DNA from: Erysipelotrichaceae bacterium | GTDB lineage: Bacteria; Bacillota_I; Bacilli_A; Erysipelotrichales; Erysipelotrichaceae | Length of the DNA: 19,925 bases | NCBI GenBank assembly: GCA_020026035.1 | Contig: JAHHRC010000018.1 | Span: 1-19,925, forward strand | Reading direction: 5' to 3' | In this document: positions 1 to 6,315 of the stretch, in pieces | Layout: each line of letters starts with the position of its first letter | Position numbering within the stretch: the first letter of the stretch is position 1 | Notes under the pieces: model-generated | What the model saw: the letters and a program-made list of their open reading frames with translations, nothing else | The model's database searches: none | What the model was told of the DNA's origin: nothing | Program-made: the position numbers and the translations under genes

Positions 1-3
1 GCA

Positions 4-1800
4 ATGGATGTAAAGGGGCTTGATTTGTCTAAGACGTGGTTGATTGGTTTATCGTGTGGACCGGATTCCATGGCGCTATTGTACCAGTGTTTAGAGGCTG
101 GGGTATCGGTTGCTTGTGCGTTTGTAAATTATCATTATCGAATGCAGGCCAATGAGGAAGAAGCGTATGCAAGGTCTGTATGTTCAAAGTTGGATGTTCC
201 TTTGCATGTGTTGAATGACCCGTTTGTATGTGATGGTGAGAATTTTGAGGCGAAGGCAAGAGAGTGGCGGTATGACTTTTTTGTGCGTCTTGTAAAAGAG
301 TATGGGTATGGTGGTGTGATTGTTGGCCATCATCAGGATGATGTATTAGAAACCTATTTGATGCAAAAAGAGAAGGGGATTGTGCCAATGGTTTATGGGT
401 TAGCACAATCGGGTTTGTATCATGGAATGGTTGTAAAACGTGTGTTGTTGGATCAAACAAAAGAAGAACTTGAATCCTATTGTAAGAAGAATGGGATTCA
501 ATATTATATTGACCATACAAATTACGATGAAGGATATACAAGGAATCGGATACGCCATCAGGTCTTAGGGAATATGCGTTTTGAGAAACGCATGGCTTTG
601 TTGGAAGAAATACGTTTAGAGAATGAAGAACTGGAAAGACTTCGGGAAATGAGTAAACGCTATGTGTACGATGGACGTGTGGATATTGGTTTGTATCGTG
701 GTTTATCGAAAGAGGTTCGTTTGTTTGTGTTACGAGAGTTGTTGGAAGATGATTTTTGTAAGAGACGGATGAGTCTAAAACATGTCATGGAGATTGATGA
801 CATTATTTGTAAGAAGAAGGACTTTGAGATTGCATGTTTTGATCATCTTTTAGGGGTATTGGATGGGTATATTGTGGTGCTTGAAAAAAGTGAAGCATAT
901 GCCTATGAGGTATCTTGTTTAGCGGATGTTTGGAATGTTGAAAGTTCGTATTTTGAAGTATTTGAGGGTGGTCCTTCGGTGTATGCGGTAAGTGTTAGTG
1001 AGGATGATTTTCCGTTAACGATTCGATCGTATCAAGAAGGGGATTTCATACAGATGCGGTTTGGGAAAAAGAAGTTGACGCGGTTTTTTATTGATAAGCA
1101 TATTCCGCTTTGTATGCGAAAGACTTATCCTGTGGTTGTGAATTGTAAGGGGGAAGTTATTTTAGTTCCATTTATTGGTTGTGATGTGTCGCATTACTCT
1201 ATATCACCAACTTTTTCTGTGTTACAATGTTTCCAAAGTGTAAGAAGGGAAAAATACGATATGGGAATTAATACATGTATCCAAGAAGTACTAATCAGCG
1301 AAGAGGCAATTCAACAACGCGTTGCGGAATTGGGCGCAAAGATCACCGAAGATTATAAAGATTGTAAGGAACCTTTGATGGTTGTGGCGTTATTGAAGGG
1401 CTCTGTTCCTTTTTTGGCGGATTTGACAAGAAAGCTGGATTTGGAATTTGTCTATGACTTCATGGATGTGAGTTCCTATGCGGGTACACAGTCGACTGGA
1501 AATGTAAAGGTCTTAAAGGATCTATCTGGGGATGTGACTGGTTGTAATGTTTTAATCGTGGAAGATATTGTCGACACGGGGAATACGTTGAAGGCAGTGA
1601 AAGACTTGCTAAAAAACCGTGGAGCGAATGATGTTAAGATTGCGACGTTCTTGAATAAGCAAGAGCGTAGAGTAATTGATATTCAAGCAGATTATGTTGG
1701 ATACGAAATCCCGGATCGCTTTGTGGTAGGGTATGGAATGGACTTTAATGAACGATTCCGTAGTTTGCCTTATGTTGGTGTTTATAAAGGTGAAGAATAG
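4..1800 (+). CDS. tilS/hpt: TilS-Hpt fusion: tRNA(Ile) lysidine synthetase joined to hypoxanthine phosphoribosyltransferase
   Basis: A 598-residue bifunctional cytoplasmic protein. Residues 1 to about 415 are TilS, which converts C34 of the CAU-anticodon tRNA-Ile to lysidine using ATP and lysine. The P-loop pyrophosphatase motif is SCGPDS (residues 17-22), with Cys in place of the first Gly of the usual SGGxDS. A GHHQDD stretch follows near residue 108, and the TilS C-terminal signature FGKKKLTRFFIDKHIP lies near 350-367. Residues 420-598 form a complete Hpt (purine salvage, IMP/GMP from hypoxanthine/guanine and PRPP), with the PRPP-binding motif EDIVDTGNT at 520-528. Adjacent or fused tilS-hpt is known in other Firmicutes. 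The frame is open to the window edge, so a few N-terminal residues could be missing. Met420 is preceded by a Shine-Dalgarno-like sequence, so a free Hpt might also be made. ftsH follows after 27 bp, as in Bacillus and Listeria. Confidence 0.93.
   Translation: MDVKGLDLSKTWLIGLSCGPDSMALLYQCLEAGVSVACAFVNYHYRMQANEEEAYARSVCSKLDVPLHVLNDPFVCDGENFEAKAREWRYDFFVRLVKEYGYGGVIVGHHQDDVLETYLMQKEKGIVPMVYGLAQSGLYHGMVVKRVLLDQTKEELESYCKKNGIQYYIDHTNYDEGYTRNRIRHQVLGNMRFEKRMALLEEIRLENEELERLREMSKRYVYDGRVDIGLYRGLSKEVRLFVLRELLEDDFCKRRMSLKHVMEIDDIICKKKDFEIACFDHLLGVLDGYIVVLEKSEAYAYEVSCLADVWNVESSYFEVFEGGPSVYAVSVSEDDFPLTIRSYQEGDFIQMRFGKKKLTRFFIDKHIPLCMRKTYPVVVNCKGEVILVPFIGCDVSHYSISPTFSVLQCFQSVRREKYDMGINTCIQEVLISEEAIQQRVAELGAKITEDYKDCKEPLMVVALLKGSVPFLADLTRKLDLEFVYDFMDVSSYAGTQSTGNVKVLKDLSGDVTGCNVLIVEDIVDTGNTLKAVKDLLKNRGANDVKIATFLNKQERRVIDIQADYVGYEIPDRFVVGYGMDFNERFRSLPYVGVYKGEE
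1242..1263 (+). promoter_or_regulatory. Possible internal ribosome binding site and start for free Hpt
   Basis: AAGAAGGGA (1242-1250) lies 10 bases before an in-frame ATG at 1261, exactly at the boundary between the TilS and Hpt domains. Starting there gives a 179-residue product, the usual size of a stand-alone Hpt. This is inference from position and sequence only. Confidence 0.35.
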
Positions 1801-1827
1801 TATTACGTCAAATAGAAGGAGTTAGAT

Positions 1828-3786
1828 ATGCAAAAGAAACGTTTTCTGAACTTTCTACCATATTTGATTGTCGTTGTGGCGATTATTAGTTTGTTTAGTA
1901 TGAATATGAACGGCGCAAACCGTCCACTTTCTTACAATGAACTACAAGACACATTGGCACATGAAAAGGTAGAAGATTCGGTATTATCGGTAGGTTCTCG
2001 AGTGATTACAATCAAGGGAACTTACAAGTCGAATGGAAAGACAGTGGGATTTACATCCACGGTTCCAGCGACGGAGATTGAGGTTGCGAAGTTGACGCAA
2101 CAATTGAGTGGATCGAAGTTGAATGTTGTCGATGCGGATGCGTCGAATGCCTTTGTGGATTTATTGGTTTCACTTGTGCCGCTTGTATTGATTGTCATCA
2201 TGGGTGTTTGGATGATGAATCGTATGAATGGTGGTGGAGCAAATAACAAGGCGTTTGATTTTGGAAAATCCAAGGCGCGTTTGGAATCGAAGTCCAAGGT
2301 TCGCTTTACTGATATTGCAGGAGCGGATGAAGAGAAGGAAGAGATGTCTGAAATTATTGACTACTTGAAATTCCCTAAGAAGTTCCAAAAGATGGGTGCT
2401 CGTATTCCTAAGGGAATTCTATTAGCGGGTCATCCTGGTACGGGTAAGACATTGCTTGCCAAGGCGGTTGCTGGTGAGGCGAATGTTCCGTTCTATAGTA
2501 TTTCGGGTTCTGACTTTGTGGAGATGTTTGTTGGTGTTGGGGCAAGTCGTGTTCGTGACATGTTCAAAAAGGCGCAACAAAGTGCTCCATGTATTATCTT
2601 TATTGATGAAATCGATGCCGTTGGTCGTCAACGTGGTGCTGGTTTTGGTGGTGGTCACGATGAACGTGAACAGACTTTGAACCAATTGCTTGTTGAGATG
2701 GATGGTATGGAAGATAACAAGGGTATTGTTGTTATTGCGGCTACTAACCGTCCTGACGTATTAGATCCTGCGTTGTTACGTGCGGGTCGTTTCGATCGTC
2801 AGATTACCGTGTCTCTTCCAGATGTGAAGGGTCGTTTGGGCATCTTGAAGGTGCATGCGCGTAATAAACCAATCTCAAGTGATGTGGATTTAAATGCGAT
2901 TGCGAAACGTACACCTGGATTCTCTGGTGCAGATCTTGAAAACGTATTGAACGAAGCTGCGATTCTTGCGGTTCGTCATGATCGTGAAACGGTTCATATG
3001 ATTGATGTCGATGAAGCGATTGACCGTGTTATGATGGGGCCTGCTAAGCGTTCTCGTACATACGATGAAAAGACGAAGAAGCTTGTGGCTTACCATGAAG
3101 CGGGTCATGCGGTTGTTGGCTTGTTCCAAGAAGGTGGAGAAATTGTTCAAAAGGTTACAATTATTCCGCGTGGACAAGCTGGTGGTTATAACTTAATGAC
3201 ACCAAAAGTGGAAAAGATGATGAATACTAAGAATGACTTGCTTGCAAGTATTACATCTTATATGGGTGGACGTACGGCAGAAGAGTTGTTCTTTGACGAT
3301 GTGACAACGGGTGCGATTAATGATATTGAACGTGCTACGAATATCGCAAAAGATATGGTTACGTTATATGGTATGAGTGAACTTGGACCAATTAAGTACA
3401 ATTCTGGTTCAGAAAATGTCTTCTTAGGAAGAGATTACAATTCTCCAAATAATGTGTCTGGTCAAGTTGCCTTTGAAATTGATGAAGAAGTTCGTAAGAT
3501 TGTGAATGGTTGTCATGATCGTGCAAGAGAAATCATCAGTGAACATAAGAATGAATTGATTGCGATTGCAAATGCGCTTATGGAATACGAAACAATTACG
3601 AATGAACAGATTGAACGTATTATCAAGGGTGAAGATATTTCCGATGATTTTAAGGAAGTAAAGGTTGTAGAAACAACGACTTTGAATGTGGATGAAGTTG
3701 TAGAAGATCTAAGTGATGTACCTGCAAACGATGATATTCCATCCTTAAGTGAACAAGGATTTGAAGATTCAAACGAGAATAACTAG
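1828..3786 (+). CDS. ftsH: FtsH, ATP-dependent membrane zinc metalloprotease
   Basis: A 652-residue membrane-anchored AAA+ protease that degrades misfolded membrane proteins and selected regulators, acting as a hexamer. Two transmembrane segments (about residues 9-25 and 108-130) flank an extracytoplasmic region. The AAA module has Walker A GHPGTGKT (201-208; His where GPPGTGKT is usual), Walker B IIFIDEID (256-263) and the TNRPDVLDPALLRAGRFDRQI region with the arginine finger. The M41 zinc site is HEAGH (423-427), with the third ligand probably Asp499 in the NDIERAT stretch. The acidic C-terminal tail is typical. The start is supported by AGAAGGAG (1814-1821), 6 bases upstream. It lies 27 bp after tilS-hpt and ends at a strong terminator, so the two genes probably form one transcript. 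Length and domain order are normal for the family. Confidence 0.97.
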   Translation: MQKKRFLNFLPYLIVVVAIISLFSMNMNGANRPLSYNELQDTLAHEKVEDSVLSVGSRVITIKGTYKSNGKTVGFTSTVPATEIEVAKLTQQLSGSKLNVVDADASNAFVDLLVSLVPLVLIVIMGVWMMNRMNGGGANNKAFDFGKSKARLESKSKVRFTDIAGADEEKEEMSEIIDYLKFPKKFQKMGARIPKGILLAGHPGTGKTLLAKAVAGEANVPFYSISGSDFVEMFVGVGASRVRDMFKKAQQSAPCIIFIDEIDAVGRQRGAGFGGGHDEREQTLNQLLVEMDGMEDNKGIVVIAATNRPDVLDPALLRAGRFDRQITVSLPDVKGRLGILKVHARNKPISSDVDLNAIAKRTPGFSGADLENVLNEAAILAVRHDRETVHMIDVDEAIDRVMMGPAKRSRTYDEKTKKLVAYHEAGHAVVGLFQEGGEIVQKVTIIPRGQAGGYNLMTPKVEKMMNTKNDLLASITSYMGGRTAEELFFDDVTTGAINDIERATNIAKDMVTLYGMSELGPIKYNSGSENVFLGRDYNSPNNVSGQVAFEIDEEVRKIVNGCHDRAREIISEHKNELIAIANALMEYETITNEQIERIIKGEDISDDFKEVKVVETTTLNVDEVVEDLSDVPANDDIPSLSEQGFEDSNENN

Positions 3787-3791
3787 AAACT

Positions 3792-3820
3792 AAAAGAGCT
3801 AACGATTGTTGGCTCTTTTT
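3792..3820 (+). terminator. Rho-independent terminator after ftsH
   Basis: AAAAGAGCTAAC (3792-3803), loop GATT, GTTGGCTCTTTT (3808-3819): a 12-bp stem with one G-T pair, running into a T tract. It lies just after the ftsH stop codon and separates the tilS-ftsH unit from the accessory region. Confidence 0.9.
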
Positions 3821-3833
3821 AAAATGGAAAAGT

Positions 3834-4156
3834 CTTGTGTTTGTGCGTTAAGTTATTAAAAATAACGCACAAACACAAGAAATATCGCATTGGCTCTTGT
3901 TTTTCAGACAAATAATTCTATCCATGACGCACCATCGCAAACTTGTAAATGTGCGTTAAAAAGAGAAAAATAACGCACAAAGACAAGAAATGGCGAATGG
4001 TTTTTGCTTTTACGACGAATAATTCAACTTATGACACACCATTGCAAACTTGCAAATGTGCGTTAAAGAATCAAAAATAACGCACAAAGACAAGAAATGG
4101 TAGATTGGTTCTTGCTTTTCTGACAAATATTTCAATCCATGACGCACCATCGCAAA
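3834..4156 (+). repeat. Three tandem ~107-bp repeats containing GTGCGTTA/TAACGCAC palindromes
   Basis: Three imperfect direct copies occupy nearly all of the ftsH to abiEi intergenic region. The left arm GTGCGTTA begins at 3843, 3951 and 4058 (periods 108 and 107). Each copy has the matching arm TAACGCAC at 3863, 3971 and 4078, with a 12-base A-rich spacer. In copy 1 the palindrome is 18 bp perfect (3833-3850 with 3863-3880). In copies 2 and 3 the outer arms are partly degraded. A third half-site, TGACGCAC (TGACACAC in copy 2), recurs near the end of each unit, about 18 bases before the next left arm. The third copy ends at the probable -35 position of the first abiEi gene. No open reading frame is seen in it. 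AbiEi antitoxins of type IV systems are known to bind inverted repeats in their own promoter, so an operator array is a reasonable inference. Confidence 0.85.
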
Positions 4157-4178
4157 ATATTGGAGGATATGCTATAGT
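4150..4178 (+). promoter_or_regulatory. Candidate promoter of the abiEi cluster
   Basis: An extended -10 (TG at 4170-4171, C, then TATAGT 4173-4178) lies about 20 bases before the first abiEi start codon. The -35 position (about 4150-4155, TCGCAA) is weak and sits inside the last repeat unit. A repressor bound to the repeats could therefore block RNA polymerase. The leader would be only about 14 bases long and the Shine-Dalgarno sequence is weak. Confidence 0.5.
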
Positions 4179-4198
4179 ACAGGTAGAGTGAGTTTAGT

Positions 4199-4831
4199 AT
4201 GAGTAAAGAAGTGATAAAACAACTAATACATGATAACAATGGGATGATTTGTGCGGATATGGTCAAACGTTCAGGTTGTGGGACATGGTATCTTACGGAT
4301 ATGGTTCGTAAAGGTGAGTTGATTCGATTTGTGCCTGGTGTGTACGGAGTTTCCTATGAGTTTTTTGATGAGCTTTTGATTTTTCAGTGGAAGAATCCTT
4401 CTTGTGTGTTTTCGCATCTTACGGCTTTGTATTTCCATGGATTAACAGAGAGATATCCATATTTCTATGAAGTGTGTTCTAGTCGTAGGATTCATGCGGA
4501 TTCTTTTGATACAAGTGTATTTCACGTTCATGTTGTGAAGGAAGAATTGCTTAATGTTGGCGTTACTACGGTTCAGACTGCTCAGGGGAATACAATACGT
4601 GTCTATAATCAAGAACGCTGTCTTTGTGATTTGCTAAGGGAAAGAGATAAGCAAGATTTTGAAATCTTTGGAAAGGCGTTTCGGTTTTATTTTGCATCGG
4701 ATGATGTAAATGTGACTCGTTTGCGTGAGTATGCGTCTATCTTTGGGATTGAGCAACAAATGGAAGATATGATTGTGCTTATGACAACACTTTATAAGTT
4801 GTCTTGTGATAGGAGTGATTTGTATGAGTGA
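4199..4831 (+). CDS. AbiEi-type antitoxin / transcriptional regulator, copy 1
   Basis: A 210-residue protein that looks like the antitoxin of a type IV AbiE toxin-antitoxin system. The N-terminal ~50 residues form a predicted winged helix (ending LIRFVPGVYG) and the rest is the AbiEi C-terminal domain. Recognisable signatures are the FSHLTALYFHGLTERYP stretch, the VYNQERCLCDLLR stretch and a final FRFYFASDDVNVTRLREYASIFG region. In characterised systems AbiEi represses its own promoter and neutralises the nucleotidyltransferase toxin AbiEii without a stable complex. It is the first of three clear paralogs in tandem, directly downstream of the palindromic repeats. It overlaps the next gene by 8 bp (ATGAGTGA), indicating translational coupling. 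The call rests on motif recognition; the family is likely, the target unknown. Confidence 0.82.
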   Translation: MSKEVIKQLIHDNNGMICADMVKRSGCGTWYLTDMVRKGELIRFVPGVYGVSYEFFDELLIFQWKNPSCVFSHLTALYFHGLTERYPYFYEVCSSRRIHADSFDTSVFHVHVVKEELLNVGVTTVQTAQGNTIRVYNQERCLCDLLRERDKQDFEIFGKAFRFYFASDDVNVTRLREYASIFGIEQQMEDMIVLMTTLYKLSCDRSDLYE

Positions 4832-5417
4832 AGCGAAGATTAGAGAAATTATGGCTGAAAATAATGGAATTGTGACTGCGAGGCAAGTGAAGGAAAGAGG
4901 CATTGCGTCATGGTATCTGTCGGATATGGTGAAAAAAGGAAAGCTCGAACGGTATTCTAGAGGTGTGTATTGTGATCCTGTTAAGTCGTGGGATTCCTGG
5001 TATATGTTTCAAGCGACACATCCAAGTTGTATCTTTTCGTACCAAACGGCGTTGTACATGCATGATTTGACGGAACGATATCCGATCAAAAACGAAGTGA
5101 CGGTGTGTCAAGGTTACAATTCTTGGCGAATCAAAGACGAAGTGATTGTTCACCAGATTAAAAAAGAATGGCATCAGATTGGTGTAACTGAGAAAAAGAC
5201 TTCGGTTGGTAATTATGTAAAGGTATACGACATGGAGCGAACGATGATTGATTTGCTAAGAGATTGGGACCATCAAGATTCTGAGATTTTCTCAAAGGCT
5301 TGGAAATTTTATTTCCGAAAGAAAGAAAGAAATGTTCTTAAATTGCGACAATATGCTGAAATTTTTGGGTTGTCAAAAAAGTTGGAAAGAGTTTTAGAAG
5401 TTATTAATGTGGATTAA
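4824..5417 (+). CDS. AbiEi-type antitoxin / transcriptional regulator, copy 2
   Basis: A 197-residue paralog of the preceding gene. The ATG at 4824 is preferred over a GTG at 4806 because AGGAG (4811-4815) lies 8 bases before it, and because MSEAKIREIMAENNG then aligns with the start of copy 1. It shares the winged-helix segment (VKERGIASWYLSDMVKKGKL), the SYQTALYMHDLTERYP stretch, the GYNSWR and VYDMERTMIDLLRDWD motifs and a C-terminal LRQYAEIFG. Sequence divergence from copies 1 and 3 is large enough to suggest old duplication or separate binding specificities rather than a recent copying event. It is translationally coupled to copy 1; 61 bases separate it from the start of copy 3. Confidence 0.82.
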   Translation: MSEAKIREIMAENNGIVTARQVKERGIASWYLSDMVKKGKLERYSRGVYCDPVKSWDSWYMFQATHPSCIFSYQTALYMHDLTERYPIKNEVTVCQGYNSWRIKDEVIVHQIKKEWHQIGVTEKKTSVGNYVKVYDMERTMIDLLRDWDHQDSEIFSKAWKFYFRKKERNVLKLRQYAEIFGLSKKLERVLEVINVD

Positions 5418-5478
5418 TTAGAAGTCTTTGTCTTTGCTTGCGTATAAAGTAAGTGAAGACGAGTGGAAAGGAGGTTGT

Positions 5479-6060
5479 ATGACGATTTGTCGAGTGGAAG
5501 AACTTATGTTGGATCATGGTGGAGTGATTACAACCAAAGAAGTTAAGGAACATGGGATTGCGACATGGTATCTTACGAAGCTGGTTCGTGAGGGTATGAT
5601 TGAACGTAGAGAACGTGGTGTCTATTGTGCATCATCGTTTGAAGACGATTTGTTCCTATTTCAAAAAACGCATCCACGATGTGTGTATTCGCATCAAACC
5701 GCGTTGTATTTGCTAGGGTTGTGTCATAAGAAAGACGATAAGCCGCATGTGAGTGTATGCCATGGATATAATGATTGGCGCATGAAAACAAAGGTGACAA
5801 CACATCAGTTGAAACAAGAGTGGTACGATTTGGGGATTGTGGAAGTGAAGAGTGAACATGGGAATCTTCTTCGTGTATATAATGCGGAACGAACGCTTTG
5901 TGACTTGCTAAGAAGTGGTGATATGCAATTGATTGCGGAGGCTTTTTGGGCGTATTCACACTATGAACAACGTAATATTTCTCGTCTTCGAAAGTATGCT
6001 AGAAAGTTTGGCATAAGCAAACTTTTGAATCAAATGATGGGAGTGATGTTTGTTGAATAA
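5479..6060 (+). CDS. AbiEi-type antitoxin / transcriptional regulator, copy 3
   Basis: A 193-residue third paralog. The frame is open upstream to a TTG at 5428, but AAAGGAGG (5467-5474) just before the ATG at 5479 and alignment with copies 1 and 2 favour the later start. The winged-helix part contains VKEHGIATWYLTKLVREGMI. The core has the SHQTALYLLGL stretch, GYNDWR and VYNAERTLCDLLR, and the C-terminal LRKYARKFGISKLL matches the other copies. It resembles copy 2 more than copy 1, notably in the HGYNDWRMK segment, which copy 1 lacks. Its last bases overlap the start of the truncated toxin gene, the usual antitoxin-then-toxin order of abiE operons. This copy is therefore the best candidate for the original partner of the lost toxin. 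Confidence 0.82.
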   Translation: MTICRVEELMLDHGGVITTKEVKEHGIATWYLTKLVREGMIERRERGVYCASSFEDDLFLFQKTHPRCVYSHQTALYLLGLCHKKDDKPHVSVCHGYNDWRMKTKVTTHQLKQEWYDLGIVEVKSEHGNLLRVYNAERTLCDLLRSGDMQLIAEAFWAYSHYEQRNISRLRKYARKFGISKLLNQMMGVMFVE

Positions 6061-6286
6061 AGATAAGGTGATTGCTAGTTTGCGTAAGAAAGCATCGATG
6101 TTAGGTGTTTCTTATAATGTTGTGCAACGAAGGTTTTTCTATGATTCCTTTTTAAGGCTGATTGCACAAAGCCAATATCGAGATCACTTTATGCTAAAAG
6201 GTGGCATGTTACTGAATTATAGGCAGTTTAATGATTGCCTTTTTCTTTTGGAATGGCGTGTTTTGTTTATTTGTTGGGATTTTTGA
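6050..6286 (+). pseudogene. Truncated AbiEii-type nucleotidyltransferase toxin (remnant)
   Basis: The first ~58 codons match the start of AbiEii-family toxins: a helical N-terminus (KDKVIASLRKKASMLGVS), YDSFLRLIAQSQYRDHF, then MLKGGMLLNYR, where KGG is the first part of the nucleotidyltransferase active site. The similarity then stops, and the remaining codons (QFNDCLFLLEWRV...) run through a terminator hairpin and into the next promoter. The catalytic acidic residues (the D-x-D following R-x-T in this family) and about 200 residues of a usual toxin are missing, so activity is not expected. The start is a TTG (6050 or 6053) overlapping the stop of abiEi copy 3. The reading frame is intact up to the break, so the loss looks like a 3' deletion, not a frameshift. 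Confidence 0.75.
6221..6249 (+). terminator. Terminator at the break point of the toxin remnant
   Basis: AGGCAG (6221-6226), 8-base loop, TTGCCT (6235-6240), then TTTTCTTTT. The 6-bp stem has one G-T pair. It begins within a codon or two of the place where AbiEii similarity ends, so the deletion joined the toxin gene to a terminator that may have belonged to the lost region. Confidence 0.65.
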
Positions 6287-6292
6287 TATAAT
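6263..6292 (+). promoter_or_regulatory. Promoter of the pepD-hslO-dusB operon
   Basis: TTGTTT (6263-6268), 18-base spacer, TATAAT (6287-6292) with an extended -10 TG at 6284-6285. It lies 23 bases before the pepD-like start codon and directly downstream of the terminator closing the abiE remnant. Confidence 0.8.
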
Positions 6293-6315
6293 GAAGTGTA
6301 GATTGGAGAATTTTC

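Noticed and set aside
29..541. Minus-strand open frame of 170 codons inside tilS
   Set aside because: It lies wholly within the well-supported TilS domain, has a His/Thr-rich composition typical of an antisense shadow and no ribosome binding site.
3834..4156. CRISPR array
   Set aside because: The repeats are ~107 bp, imperfect and contiguous, with no short constant repeats separated by unique spacers and no cas genes nearby.
5428..5478. 17-residue N-terminal extension of abiEi copy 3 from a TTG
   Set aside because: A strong ribosome binding site just before ATG 5479 and alignment with copies 1 and 2 favour the shorter form.
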